Source of the DNA: Peribacillus sp. FSL H8-0477
Lineage (GTDB): Bacteria > Bacillota > Bacilli > Bacillales > DSM-1321
Length of the DNA: 64,000 nucleotides
Reading direction: 5' to 3'
NCBI RefSeq assembly: GCF_038002765.1
Contig: NZ_JBBODE010000001.1
Span: 930,001 to 994,000, forward strand
A program made the position numbers and the translations under genes. Position 1 is the first letter of the stretch. Every line of letters begins with the position of its first letter. The notes below the pieces were generated by a model. That model made no database searches. It was given only the letters and a program-made list of their open reading frames with translations, and had not been told where the DNA came from. Positions 29,550 through 38,364 of this stretch are shown here, one piece after another.

Positions 29550-30089
29550 TTACTTCGTTCCAAATACAAGAACCACAACAACGATTGCAGCAATAAGACC
29601 AACCAAATCTGCCAATAAACCAACCTTAACCGCGTCCCCCATTTTCTTAATTCCCACAGCTCCAAAATAGACGGTAAGGACATAAAAGGTCGTATCGGTG
29701 CTTCCTTGAATCGTAGATGCCAGTCTGCCAATGAAGGAATCCGGACCATGAGATAAAATTAAATCACTTGTCATACCAAGAGCCGCTGTTCCTGAAATTG
29801 GCCGAATAATAGCAAGCGGCAGGATTTCAGGCGGAACATGAATAGCTGTTAGAACGGGCCTTAACAGTTCGACAAGAAAGTCAAGTGCTCCTGAGGCACG
29901 AAAAACCGATATCGCTACAAGCATCCCTACTAGGAAAGGAATAATAGAAAATGATATCTCTATTCCCTCTTTTCCCCCTTCAACAAAGGTCTCATAGGTA
30001 GGAATCTTTTTAAACGTTCCATACAGTAAAATAATACAAATTAAAATAGGAATCATCCATATAGATATAGCTGCCATCCATTCAATCAT
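29550..30089 (-). CDS. spmB: Spore maturation protein B
   Basis: Nucleoside-recognition-family membrane protein needed for spore core dehydration. The 179-residue polytopic protein has the conserved IRPISGTAALGM and GSTDTTFYVLTVYFG blocks. It is directly adjacent to spmA (no gap) in the dacB-spmA-spmB operon. Confidence 0.94.
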   Translation of the reverse strand: MIEWMAAISIWMIPILICIILLYGTFKKIPTYETFVEGGKEGIEISFSIIPFLVGMLVAISVFRASGALDFLVELLRPVLTAIHVPPEILPLAIIRPISGTAALGMTSDLILSHGPDSFIGRLASTIQGSTDTTFYVLTVYFGAVGIKKMGDAVKVGLLADLVGLIAAIVVVVLVFGTK

Positions 30090-30683
30090 CTATTCCACCC
30101 CGTTCCGTTTACGTCGGTAATAAAAATATCGGTCAATGGCGATTCCGCCGATTGCAGATATAATCGTAGCAATAATCGTTGGGAATACGATGTCAGTTGG
30201 AGAAGCGGAGTGATAGTTCAATCTAATAGCAATGACCGTTGTTGGAATTAGTGTGACACTTGATGTGTTTAGTGCTAGAAACGTTATCATCGATCGACTG
30301 GCGGATGACTTGCCTCCATTAAGCAGCTTCAGCTGTTCCATCGCTTTAATCCCGAGTGGTGTTGCCGCATTTCCAAGGCCAAATAAATTGGCCATCATAT
30401 TGGATAAGATATACCCCATTGCCGGATGCTGAGGAGGAATATCAGGAAACAGCCAGGTAATCAACGGTTTAAACAAGACAGAAAGCTTGTCTAACAATCC
30501 TGCAGCCTCCGCAATTTTCATCAGTCCAAGCCAGAAGACGAGGATGCTCATTAAACCCAGACAAAGTGTAACAGCCTCTCTGGCACTAACAAATAACGCT
30601 TCATTGACCTGTTCCATTGTTCCATTTACCATAGCGAATAAAACACCTATTAAGGTCATCCCAACCCATATATAATTAACCAT
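30090..30683 (-). CDS. spmA: Spore maturation protein A
   Basis: Partner of SpmB in spore core dehydration. The 197-residue polytopic protein has SNMMANLFGLGNAATPLGIKAM (read in two halves) and LALNTSSVTLIPTTVIAIR, typical of the family. ATG at 30683 follows GGGAA and overlaps the dacB stop by eight bases. Confidence 0.94.
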   Translation of the reverse strand: MVNYIWVGMTLIGVLFAMVNGTMEQVNEALFVSAREAVTLCLGLMSILVFWLGLMKIAEAAGLLDKLSVLFKPLITWLFPDIPPQHPAMGYILSNMMANLFGLGNAATPLGIKAMEQLKLLNGGKSSASRSMITFLALNTSSVTLIPTTVIAIRLNYHSASPTDIVFPTIIATIISAIGGIAIDRYFYYRRKRNGVE

Positions 30684-31821
30684 TATTGATTCCCAGTACA
30701 GAAAGGAACATTTCCTTCCATACAGCACCCAAACTAGTTGAACTCATAACTTCTTTAGGTTTACCATAAAAAACAGTTCGTCTTCCTATTTCTTTGCCAT
30801 CAAGAAAAATCACAGCTTTACCCACCACCTCAGGAATATCACGTTCGTCCTTCCAATGAGGCTTCAGCAAGAGATAATCAATTTTCACCTTGTCTTCTTC
30901 ATCTTTCATTAACGGATAAACAAATTTCGTTTTAAGATATAAATTATTTTTGTATTGTTTAATCCTGACTTTCTTTACTTCCCCAGCAGAAAGAATTTCT
31001 TCTTGATGATAAGAAGTAAACGTAGATTCAAACATATTAATATGATCGTTCCAATCATCTGGACCATTTAACGTAACGGCAATTAAATTCATATTATCCT
31101 TCGTGGCCGTCGAAACAAGGGTCCGTTTTGCCAGTTTAGTATAGCCAGTTTTCCCCCCGGTACTATATTTATATAAACTTGTCAGCAATCTATTTTTATT
31201 GGTCCATTTATAATCCCAGTTTTCCATAGAATTCGGCGCCCGATGGACCTTGGTTCCAGCTATTTTTTTATATTCGTTATTATGCATAGCGTATCGAGTT
31301 AAAAGAGCCATATCATAAGCAGTAGAAAAATGATCTTTCGTGTTATCCAGTCCATGAGGATTGGTAAAATGACTATTGGTCATTCCAATTTCCTCGGCTT
31401 TCTTATTCATCAAAAAGACAAATCCCTCCGGACTGCCGCCAACTTCTTCTGCAATCGCTGCTGCTGCATCATTGCCTGAACGAAGCATTAACCCATAAAC
31501 CAGATCTTCCAGTTTCATTTTTTCACCATGCTTTAAAAAAAGTGAAGACCCTTCTGTACCAACAGCATCATCACTTATTTTCACGGTCTTATTCATTTTT
31601 CCTGATTCAATAGCTAGTAGTGCGGTCATGATTTTCGTAATACTTGCAATCCGGCTTATCTCATGAATATTCTGTTCAAATATTACACGACCGCTGTCTT
31701 GATCCATTAAGATGGCACTTTTCGCACTAACAACGGGTTCTCCGTTCACCTTTTCAGGCAGTACTCCCGTACAGAGCAAACAAATTAATAAAAGGGGCAG
31801 CACCCTATTTAGAAATCTCAA
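30676..31821 (-). CDS. dacB: Sporulation D-alanyl-D-alanine carboxypeptidase DacB (PBP5*)
   Basis: Mother-cell penicillin-binding protein that trims cortex peptide side chains and limits cross-linking. The 381 residues have a signal peptide (about 1-27) and the three serine-DD-peptidase motifs: SITKIM (SxxK), SGN, and KTGYT, plus a C-terminal PBP5-type beta domain. The start is TTG at 31821, six bases after GAGGGG. spmA and spmB follow, matching the B. subtilis operon. Confidence 0.94.
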   Translation of the reverse strand: MRFLNRVLPLLLICLLCTGVLPEKVNGEPVVSAKSAILMDQDSGRVIFEQNIHEISRIASITKIMTALLAIESGKMNKTVKISDDAVGTEGSSLFLKHGEKMKLEDLVYGLMLRSGNDAAAAIAEEVGGSPEGFVFLMNKKAEEIGMTNSHFTNPHGLDNTKDHFSTAYDMALLTRYAMHNNEYKKIAGTKVHRAPNSMENWDYKWTNKNRLLTSLYKYSTGGKTGYTKLAKRTLVSTATKDNMNLIAVTLNGPDDWNDHINMFESTFTSYHQEEILSAGEVKKVRIKQYKNNLYLKTKFVYPLMKDEEDKVKIDYLLLKPHWKDERDIPEVVGKAVIFLDGKEIGRRTVFYGKPKEVMSSTSLGAVWKEMFLSVLGINNG

Positions 31822-31925
31822 TGTATTCCCCTCGTCCCTTTAGTGGTTTTGTACAAGTTTATGCAAAGAGACAAGGGTTATTACAAGAAAAAATCGAGCA
31901 TCTTATTCATGTATCTCTAATTTGA

Positions 31926-32786
31926 TTAATAAGGCTTCCATTTAAGTGTTTTTGCTTTTTCAAAGCGTTCACTTACATTGTTCCAGTTAACCACATTCCA
32001 CCAATTATCCACATAAGCATCTCTTTTGTTTTTATATTGTAAATAATAGGCATGTTCCCAGACATCAAGGGCAAGCAGTGGGATTGTATCCCATTGAGTT
32101 AAAATCATATGTCGCTCTGTCTGCAGAATTTCAAGCCGGTGTGCCCGCGGGGACCAGACAAGGATTGCCCAACCTACTCCTTCTACTTGCTTAGCTGCCT
32201 CACTGAAATGCTTTTTAAATGCATTAAAACTGCCAAAATCCTTCTCTATTTGCGCGAGCAGCTTGCCAGTTGGTTTTCCCCCGCCCCTTGGTTTCATACT
32301 TTCCCAGAAAAGCGTATGCAAATAATGGCCAGAGCCATGGAATGCAGCTTCTCGTTCCCAGTGCTTTATTAACGAAAAATCATTTGTTTTTCGTGCTTTT
32401 TCCATCATTAATTCCGCTTTATTTAACCCATCAACATATGCTTGATGATGCTTATCATGGTGTAGACGCATCGTTTCTTCCGAAATAGCAGGTTCTAACG
32501 CATTATAAGGATATCCAAGCGGCGGAAGCTGATGTTTGCCAATAGGCACACTCATCTGTTCCCTATTCAGTTCATTCGTACATTGCTCAGCAAACAGACG
32601 TAATTCATCATTTAACATGACCAGCTCTGCCTCAGTTGCTTGACCTGCTTCGATTTTATCAAGCAGTACATGAATCCTTTCGTTACAGTAAAGCATTTCA
32701 CTCTCTCTGAACTTACCCGGTATTAATTGAGATGTCTCTTTCAGCCACTCTCGAATATCTGCTACGTACTTCTTCCATTTCTTCAT
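31926..32786 (-). CDS. sodF: Fe/Mn superoxide dismutase with N-terminal extension (SodF-like)
   Basis: Dismutates superoxide. The 286 residues have a ~85-residue helical N-terminal extension, then the SOD domain with metal ligands in LHHDKHHQAYV, HGSGHYLHTLFW and DVWEHAYYLQYKN. The long form resembles B. subtilis SodF rather than SodA. No secretion signal is seen. It is inserted between ypuI and dacB, unlike B. subtilis. Confidence 0.88.
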   Translation of the reverse strand: MKKWKKYVADIREWLKETSQLIPGKFRESEMLYCNERIHVLLDKIEAGQATEAELVMLNDELRLFAEQCTNELNREQMSVPIGKHQLPPLGYPYNALEPAISEETMRLHHDKHHQAYVDGLNKAELMMEKARKTNDFSLIKHWEREAAFHGSGHYLHTLFWESMKPRGGGKPTGKLLAQIEKDFGSFNAFKKHFSEAAKQVEGVGWAILVWSPRAHRLEILQTERHMILTQWDTIPLLALDVWEHAYYLQYKNKRDAYVDNWWNVVNWNNVSERFEKAKTLKWKPY

Positions 32787-32849
32787 TTTCTCTACCTCCT
32801 CTAGGCAACTAGCAAGCTATTTTATGAATCCTAAGAGGGATAGGTGCAC

Positions 32850-32905
32850 AAAAAAAGCTTTATAAAATCCACTCTGTATAGCAGCGGAATTTATAAAGCT
32901 TTATC
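32850..32905 (-). terminator. ypuI terminator
   Basis: GATAAAGCTTTATAAA pairs with TTTATAAAGC across ~20 bases, followed by seven U on the minus strand. Confidence 0.75.
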
Positions 32906-32907
32906 AA

Positions 32908-33396
32908 CTATTTTGATTGCATCATTTTTGTTCGGTAATCCGTTTCATAGAATTCCAATTCTTCACGAAACGTTTGGAAGTTTGCTTCAAGATTCTTTAG
33001 AACCTGTATGATGCGATCTGGAACCTCACCATGGAACTTAATCGAATTTTTCCCTGTATACGCGGCACGGCTGTCTTCAAACCAACGATCAGATTTCGGT
33101 GAGAAATATTCCTCAATACATTGATGGTAAACTCTGTATAAGGTTTTTTCTGCGGCACCTTTATGAAAGATCTCATTATTAAGAATGATCTGGCAGGTTT
33201 CTAGATTCTCCTCACAGTTAACAAGTAATCTTCTAAGCCCAGATAGGATGCCCTTATAATAGAGGTCATCTCCTGGCTTCTCTTGTTGAAGCTGTGAAAG
33301 AGTGGTTTCATTCAAGAACTCCTCAAGTCTGCTTACCGTACCGCCTAAAAACGTTCGCACATCATCAAGCTGAGATTTAACCATTGAATTACCCAA
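32908..33396 (-). CDS. ypuI: YpuI family protein (DUF3907)
   Basis: A 162-residue predicted soluble helical protein of unknown function, assigned from length, character and location downstream of scpB. The start appears to be TTG at 33396, eight bases after GAGGAGGG. An out-of-frame ATG between the ribosome site and this TTG opens a three-codon frame (M-V-G-stop), which may tune initiation. An ATG at 33384 is the alternative start but lacks a ribosome site. Confidence 0.72.
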   Translation of the reverse strand: MGNSMVKSQLDDVRTFLGGTVSRLEEFLNETTLSQLQQEKPGDDLYYKGILSGLRRLLVNCEENLETCQIILNNEIFHKGAAEKTLYRVYHQCIEEYFSPKSDRWFEDSRAAYTGKNSIKFHGEVPDRIIQVLKNLEANFQTFREELEFYETDYRTKMMQSK

Positions 33397-33435
33397 CCAT
33401 GAACCCTCCTCAGTAAGTTTTTGCAGGTATTCTGT

Positions 33436-33828
33436 TTATCTGTTTACAATCGTACTTTGTCCCTGATCCAGACGTTTCATTGTTTGTTCTAGAGAATCAA
33501 AGTCGAGATTATTGAAGTAAGCGGAGAATTCTTCTTGGGAATTCAGATATAATCGTTTTCGTCTCGATAAATTGCCATCATGCATTAAACAAACTAACGC
33601 TACAATATCATAAAAATAGAAATTCCTAGTTGTTCCTTTATAAAGAGGATGTTCCGTGAATGGTGTCAACTCTCGCATAAGCTCATCAAAAATACGCAAA
33701 TACACAACATGTAACCTTTTTTCTTCTTTTCCTTCTTTAAATCTGACGGATGAACGATTGAAAAGATCCTCTGGTGAATTTGACTTTTCTTTTTCAAGCT
33801 CAAGACCTGCACATTCGAGAATTTCCAC
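33436..33828 (-). CDS. Uncharacterised 130-residue protein between scpB and ypuI
   Basis: I do not recognise this protein. It is soluble and charged, with an EKEKSNSPEDLFNRSS low-complexity segment near residue 15 and a central aromatic block (KGTTRNFYFYDIVALVCLMHDG) that is probably the hydrophobic core. GTG at 33828 lies five bases after CGAGGTG; other in-frame GTG/TTG codons upstream are possible. It has the same strand and close spacing as scpA-scpB and ypuI, so it may be cotranscribed with them. Not present here in B. subtilis. Confidence 0.65.
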   Translation of the reverse strand: MEILECAGLELEKEKSNSPEDLFNRSSVRFKEGKEEKRLHVVYLRIFDELMRELTPFTEHPLYKGTTRNFYFYDIVALVCLMHDGNLSRRKRLYLNSQEEFSAYFNNLDFDSLEQTMKRLDQGQSTIVNR

Positions 33829-33894
33829 AACCACACCTCGATATCTCAAATATTGTAATATTAGTAGTATATTAACACATTTTCAATGAAAATG

Positions 33895-34470
33895 TTATTC
33901 GATTGAGCCTTTAAATGTCTCGAAAAATAAATCTGCTTCCTCTTGTTCGAAATCCTGGTCATTTTGGGCTTCTAAAGCAGGCAGTTCATCTATTGCTTTA
34001 AGGCCAAAGTAGTCAAGAAATTCTTTGGTTGTTCCATATAGATAAGCTCTTCCGGAACCTTCCATTCTGCCAACTTCTTTAATCAGCGCCTTCGAAACAA
34101 GGGTATGAATCGGTCTTTCAGTTTTTACTCCTCGAATTTCTTCAATCTGTGCCCTGGCAATCGGCTGTTTATAGGCTATAATGGCGAGTGTTTCCAATGC
34201 AGCTTGAGATAATCCATGTGAACTTGATGTCTCAACCAGCTTTTTTAGATAATCTGAATGTTCCTTTTTAGTAACAAGCTGAAAAACACCCGCAAGCTCC
34301 ACTAATTGAATGCCTCTTGATTCTTGCAGATATTCTTCCTGTAATTCAGTAATAATGTCTTCTGTTGCTGACTCAGTTAATTCTAGTACTGAGGCCATTT
34401 GCTTTAATGCTAAGCCTTCATCTCCGGCTGCAAAAAGCATAGCTTCTAAAACGCCTTTCCAATTACCCAA
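33895..34470 (-). CDS. scpB: Segregation and condensation protein B
   Basis: Kite subunit of the SMC-ScpAB condensin complex. The 191 residues contain two winged helices ([41 protein letters not shown]), the latter the family hallmark. It overlaps scpA by eight bases. Confidence 0.95.
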   Translation of the reverse strand: MGNWKGVLEAMLFAAGDEGLALKQMASVLELTESATEDIITELQEEYLQESRGIQLVELAGVFQLVTKKEHSDYLKKLVETSSSHGLSQAALETLAIIAYKQPIARAQIEEIRGVKTERPIHTLVSKALIKEVGRMEGSGRAYLYGTTKEFLDYFGLKAIDELPALEAQNDQDFEQEEADLFFETFKGSIE

Positions 34471-35224
34471 CTGCTCCTACACCTTCCTTAGCTGCAACAA
34501 AGATCTCTGAAAAGTTATTATCTTGTTCAACCTGAATTTGATTTAGTTTCATTAATTCTAATACCGCCAAAAAGGTAATAACAATATGTTCCTTTTGAGG
34601 TTCTGGGAAAAGAGAAAAGAAGCTTGTCCTTCCACTTAAGGAACGTAGACTGGTTAATATTTCACCCATTCTCTTATCTATAGAAATTTCTTGTCTAGTC
34701 ACCTTGGTATGTAAAGGCTTCTGTAATTTCTGCCGGCGAAGTAATTTCTGAAGAGCGCCCAGCATATCATACAAGCTGATATTCAGCTCTGGCTTAACGG
34801 TTTCCGCTTCCTTAGAGAATTCCGAAAAATCACTCGGTGGTTTTGAGAAAAATAAACTCCGCTCTTCTTCTAACGTTTTAAACTCCACCGCAGCCTGCTT
34901 ATATTTTTTGTATTCGAGAAGCTTTTCAACGAGCTCCTCACGAGGATCCTCTTCCAGCTCCATGCCGTCTTCATCATAAGCTGTCTCGTCCTCATGTTTA
35001 GGCAGCAGCTGCTTACTCTTAATAGCCAGTAAGGTAGCCGCCATTACTAAATATTCACTTGCGATATCTAGTTCCAAGCTCTTCATCGTATGGATATACC
35101 CGAGGTATTGTTCGGTAATTTCAGCCATCGGTATATCATAAATATCAATCTCCAGCCGATTAATTAAATGCAGAAGCAAATCCATCGGTCCTTCGAATGC
35201 ATCAATTTTTATATTATAACCCAC
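34463..35224 (-). CDS. scpA: Segregation and condensation protein A
   Basis: Kleisin subunit bridging the SMC dimer. The 253 residues begin with the kleisin N-terminus [12 protein letters not shown] and [11 protein letters not shown], have an acidic middle, and end in a winged helix ([15 protein letters not shown]). First gene of scpA-scpB. Confidence 0.95.
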   Translation of the reverse strand: MGYNIKIDAFEGPMDLLLHLINRLEIDIYDIPMAEITEQYLGYIHTMKSLELDIASEYLVMAATLLAIKSKQLLPKHEDETAYDEDGMELEEDPREELVEKLLEYKKYKQAAVEFKTLEEERSLFFSKPPSDFSEFSKEAETVKPELNISLYDMLGALQKLLRRQKLQKPLHTKVTRQEISIDKRMGEILTSLRSLSGRTSFFSLFPEPQKEHIVITFLAVLELMKLNQIQVEQDNNFSEIFVAAKEGVGAVG

Positions 35225-35445
35225 TATAAAACCCCACTATAAATCATGATTGTCTTGTTTGTTCATTGAGTTCCATCCCTTAGTATAGAGGATTGCCTTG
35301 TTTTATCCAATAACAATCTTCGTTTTCAGCTATTGAAAAATTTCCTAGCCCGTCTTTTATAAAATACAGGCCGGAGCCCATACATAATTTTCTCCACTGC
35401 ATATTTTAAAAAGGTAAGCAGTAAGAAGTTAAAGGAGGTACTTAC

Positions 35446-35538
35446 ATGGGAGAAGGCGGATTCGGTTTCGGAGGCGGCTTTGCATTAATCGTAGTACTGT
35501 TCATTTTGTTAGTCATCATAGGTGCATCCTGGTTATAA
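35446..35538 (+). CDS. YjcZ-family tiny sporulation membrane protein
   Basis: A 30-codon gene with AAAGGAGG seven bases upstream. The product has a glycine-rich start (GEGGFGFGGGF) followed by one hydrophobic helix (ALIVVLFILLVIIG) and a short GASWL tail, the hallmark of the YjcZ/SscA-like tiny sporulation proteins. It has its own strong terminator. A spore or mother-cell membrane location is inferred from the family. Confidence 0.85.
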   Translation: MGEGGFGFGGGFALIVVLFILLVIIGASWL

Positions 35539-35553
35539 ACTAATCGGGGTATC

Positions 35554-35589
35554 AAAACCTGTTTGTCATAATGGCAAACAGGTTTTTTT
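35554..35589 (+). terminator. Terminator after the YjcZ-family gene
   Basis: CCTGTTTG / CAAACAGG stem with seven U, 16 bases after the stop. Confidence 0.88.
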
Positions 35590-35659
35590 GTACCCATTCA
35601 AGCTCAAGAACTCATATGATACAATTAGGGTAGATTTTTTTCGGAAGGGATGTTTGCAA

Positions 35660-36184
35660 ATGAGCTATCCAGCTGAATATATTGATTACTTAGTCGAATT
35701 TCATGGAAGCCGTGATTATTTTGAGTGTCATGAAATCCTTGAGGAATATTGGAAAGAGGTTTCACCTGGGGAACGTGATTCCCATTGGGTCGGATTTATC
35801 CAGCTTGCTGTCGCACTCTACCATCAACGGCGCGGGAATTTCAATGGTGCAGCAAAAACGATTAAAAAAGCGAGAGAAATCCTTTCAAAAAAAGAAGATG
35901 TGATTACTGAACTCGGAATAAACCCGCTAGAACTGCTCGATATGATTACGTTAATTGAAAAACATATACATAACCAAACCCCTTATCAGAGCATCACTCT
36001 GCCATTAACTGATACAGAATTAATAAAAGCCTGCCAGACTTCCTGTGAGAATGCTGGATTTTCCTGGTGTATGCCAAGCAATTTAAACAATAATGAGCTC
36101 ATCCATCGTCACACTTTACGAGACCGCACAGAGGTCATAGAGGAAAGAAACAGGCAGTTGCGTTTACGCAGGGAAAAGCCATAA
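35660..36184 (+). CDS. ypuF: DUF309 protein YpuF
   Basis: A 174-residue protein with the DUF309 core YFECHEILEEYWKE and WVGFIQLAVALYHQRRGN, of unknown biochemical role. Its length equals B. subtilis YpuF, which sits between ribT and scpA on the same strand as both; here it lies between ribT and scpA but on the opposite strand. ATG at 35660 follows GGAAGGGATG. Confidence 0.82.
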   Translation: MSYPAEYIDYLVEFHGSRDYFECHEILEEYWKEVSPGERDSHWVGFIQLAVALYHQRRGNFNGAAKTIKKAREILSKKEDVITELGINPLELLDMITLIEKHIHNQTPYQSITLPLTDTELIKACQTSCENAGFSWCMPSNLNNNELIHRHTLRDRTEVIEERNRQLRLRREKP

Positions 36185-36195
36185 ATATAAACATA

Positions 36196-36233
36196 AAAAA
36201 GAAGCGATCCCTATAGGAATTGCTTCTTTTTTT
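36196..36233 (+). terminator. ypuF terminator
   Basis: GAAGC ... GCTTC hairpin with internal TCC/GGA pairing and seven U following. Confidence 0.75.
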
Positions 36234-36294
36234 GATAGTCAATAAGCAAAAGAAAAAAGCTATCCATTACCAAGAACAGCATCTTTTCTTCTAT

Positions 36295-36660
36295 TTATGC
36301 AGGTGTTTCATTTCCAGGCAGATCACATTTACCAAAAAACTCCGCTACATCATCTGTCGGTTGAACCTCTTTATCGGGATACTGCTCGATAATCGCTTTC
36401 ACCATTGCCTTACCCACACCTTGGGCTCTGAAGGAAGGATTAACAGAAATATGCTGAATTTTAATGATTCCTTCTTGAGAAAGATTAAGACCAGCCACAC
36501 CAATTATTTCTTCTTCTTTCCATAGCAACAGCTGCAAACTTTCATCAGATTCGTAATCCTTCATTGTCGTCTGTAATTTTTTTATGTCCTTTAAATCCGG
36601 CATAAACGACAATAAGCCCATTGCAATTTTTTCATGATTTTTTTTATATCTTATAAACAT
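36295..36660 (-). CDS. ribT: GNAT acetyltransferase RibT
   Basis: GNAT-fold N-acetyltransferase normally encoded at the end of the riboflavin operon. The 121 residues start FIRYKKNHEKIAMGLLSFMP, strikingly like B. subtilis RibT, with an acetyl-CoA loop SFRAQGVGKAM. ATG at 36660 follows GAGGG. No ribDEAH genes precede it; upstream are a tiny ORF and the divergent ypuA. Confidence 0.9.
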   Translation of the reverse strand: MFIRYKKNHEKIAMGLLSFMPDLKDIKKLQTTMKDYESDESLQLLLWKEEEIIGVAGLNLSQEGIIKIQHISVNPSFRAQGVGKAMVKAIIEQYPDKEVQPTDDVAEFFGKCDLPGNETPA

Positions 36661-36763
36661 AGGATCCCTCGTCACTTAAGTACGTAGTATTTTTAAGAAT
36701 ATAGTACATCATACATAATAATACCTGTTCTTTCAATGCTACCCTAATTAGCATTTTCCTCGG

Positions 36764-36850
36764 TCAAACGATGAACACCCAGTAAATAATTCCCCAAACC
36801 AATCCCATTACTAGCAGGAGCGCAAGCAAGATATAGTTATTTTTTTTCAT
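36764..36850 (-). CDS. Possible 28-residue single-pass membrane peptide
   Basis: The reading frame MKKNNY... is followed by one continuous hydrophobic helix (ILLALLLVMGLVWGIIYWVF). AAGGAG lies 12 bases upstream, somewhat far. A nested ATG-CTG-TTA-TGA frame overlaps its start and is better spaced. It sits between ribT and ypuA. The amphipathic composition argues for a real peptide, but its size gives little statistical support. Confidence 0.45.
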   Translation of the reverse strand: MKKNNYILLALLLVMGLVWGIIYWVFIV

Positions 36851-37010
36851 AACAGCATAGCTCTCCTTCACCCGGTAAGTTCACGCATCAACTTTTATAT
36901 GTCGGTTCCATTCTACTATAACAAGCCTTTACTGACAAATCAGGTTCTTATCTTTTTGTAAAATACGATAGAAAAGTCTAGACTTTTTAGTTCGGATTCT
37001 ATATTTTTCT

Positions 37011-37039
37011 TTGTAACTTTTGGTGAATCTGCTTATACT
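37011..37039 (+). promoter_or_regulatory. ypuA promoter
   Basis: TTGTAA at 37011 and TATACT at 37034 with 17-base spacing, about 75 bases before the ypuA ATG. Confidence 0.6.
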
Positions 37040-37116
37040 AGATAGCAGCTAGAAATTTCCTTTTAAAGTGAATCTTTTTGCATGAATTTTCGTCTAGCAT
37101 ATTAAGGAGGCAGACT

Positions 37117-37992
37117 ATGAAACAGACAATGATAAAAAAGTATTGTATTATTGCTTTAATTTTATGCTTATTCTTCCCAATTCGTGCTTTTGCTGATGCG
37201 GCAGTTGGGGATCAAGTGGTAACACTAGGTGAAAACTTAACCACTGAACAAAAAAACATGCTGCTTGCTGAAATGAAAGCACCAGCAGATGTAGAAATCT
37301 TAACCGTTACTAATCAAGAAGAGCATGAATATCTTGGGAAGTATATTGCTAAACGTTTAATTGGAACCAAGGCAATATCCTCTTCTTCTATCACACTAGA
37401 AAAAGCAGGTACGGGATTGACCGTTGAAACAAAGAATATTAATTGGGTTTCAGAAGAAATGTTTATCAATGCATTAGCAACAGCAGGCGTAAAGGATGCA
37501 GCTATTTATGCGACCGCACCCATTCCCGTATCTGGTACAGCTGCACTAACTGGAATTATTAAAGCCTATGAATTATCTGCCGACACAGCCATACCTGAAG
37601 ACGTAAAACAAGCAGCCAATGAAGAAATGGTGAAAACGGCTAAGCTTGGTGATGAAGTCGGCGCTGAAAAAGCGGCCGCTCTTATGACCAGAATTAAAGA
37701 ACAAATGGCAGAAAATCCACCTAAAACAGATAATGATATTCGTACAATCATTGAAACTTCTTCTAAAGAACTCGGCTTGAACCTTACAGAAGATCAGATT
37801 CAGAGTCTGCTAGATTTATTCAAAAAACTAAAAGACTTAAATATCGATTGGAACCAAGTAGGCGGCCAATTGGATAAAGCGAAGGAGAAATTAACCACCT
37901 TCCTTGAATCTGAAGAAGGTCAGGGTTTCTTAGATAAATTAAAAGGATTCTTCTCAAGTATCATTGACGCAATCAAAGCGTTGTTTTCCTAA
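37117..37992 (+). CDS. ypuA: Secreted DUF1002 protein YpuA
   Basis: A 291-residue exported protein with a signal peptide (about 1-25, cleaved near AFADAA) and a DUF1002 domain (VTLGENLTTEQKNMLLAEM ... YATAPIPVSGTAALTGIIKAYE). The C-terminal third is helical and charged with a hydrophobic tail. Function is unknown. AAGGAGG sits six bases before the ATG. Confidence 0.88.
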   Translation: MKQTMIKKYCIIALILCLFFPIRAFADAAVGDQVVTLGENLTTEQKNMLLAEMKAPADVEILTVTNQEEHEYLGKYIAKRLIGTKAISSSSITLEKAGTGLTVETKNINWVSEEMFINALATAGVKDAAIYATAPIPVSGTAALTGIIKAYELSADTAIPEDVKQAANEEMVKTAKLGDEVGAEKAAALMTRIKEQMAENPPKTDNDIRTIIETSSKELGLNLTEDQIQSLLDLFKKLKDLNIDWNQVGGQLDKAKEKLTTFLESEEGQGFLDKLKGFFSSIIDAIKALFS

Positions 37993-38013
37993 AGCGGATA
38001 GAGTTTAGACAAA

Positions 38014-38042
38014 AAAGCGGGAGTCATTTAGGCTCCCGCTTC
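38014..38042. terminator. GC-rich hairpin after ypuA
   Basis: GCGGGAG / CTCCCGC with an A-run on its left flank. In the plus direction the U-run is weak, so it may act better on minus-strand transcripts. Confidence 0.55.
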
Positions 38043-38080
38043 CGACTGTAGATAAACTTGGTTGAGATTTGAAATTGAGA

Positions 38081-38213
38081 TGTTGATTTCCATTCCAGGC
38101 GCTTCGCTTTCCGCGGGCGGGCGGTGAGCCTCCTCGTCGCTTACGCTCCTGCGGGGTCTCACCTGTCCCGCTGTTCCCGCAGGAGTCTTCACGCCTTCCA
38201 TTTCAATCAACTG
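38081..38213 (-). repeat. Interspersed GC-rich repeat, copy B
   Basis: A 133-base element that is the reverse complement, with small differences, of 17320-17450. Its ends (TGTTGATTTCC and TCAATCAAC) are roughly inverted, and the interior contains complementary GC blocks. It sits between two terminators and does not touch a gene. Such repeats are familiar from many Bacillus chromosomes; mechanism of spread is unknown to me. Confidence 0.85.
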
Positions 38214-38249
38214 ACTTTTTAAACTTAAAAGAAAAGGCCTATTTGGTCC

Positions 38250-38297
38250 AAAAAATGCAAAAGAGGTTCAGAATGAAATCATTCCGAACCTCTTTTG
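38250..38297. terminator. Bidirectional terminator between lysA and the repeat
   Basis: AAAAGAGGTTC(A/G)GAATG ... CATTC(C)GAACCTCTTTT forms a 16-bp stem with U-runs on both strands, 70 bases beyond the lysA stop. Confidence 0.85.
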
Positions 38298-38364
38298 TCT
38301 ACAAACTGAAGCTGAAGTCACTTGTACTCTCCCGCTTTTTTGTGTTATAGAAACTGACAGTAAC

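Noticed and set aside
29447-29749. Alternative minus-strand frame overlapping spmB
   Set aside because: It is out of frame with SpmB, whose sequence is clear; it is a shadow.
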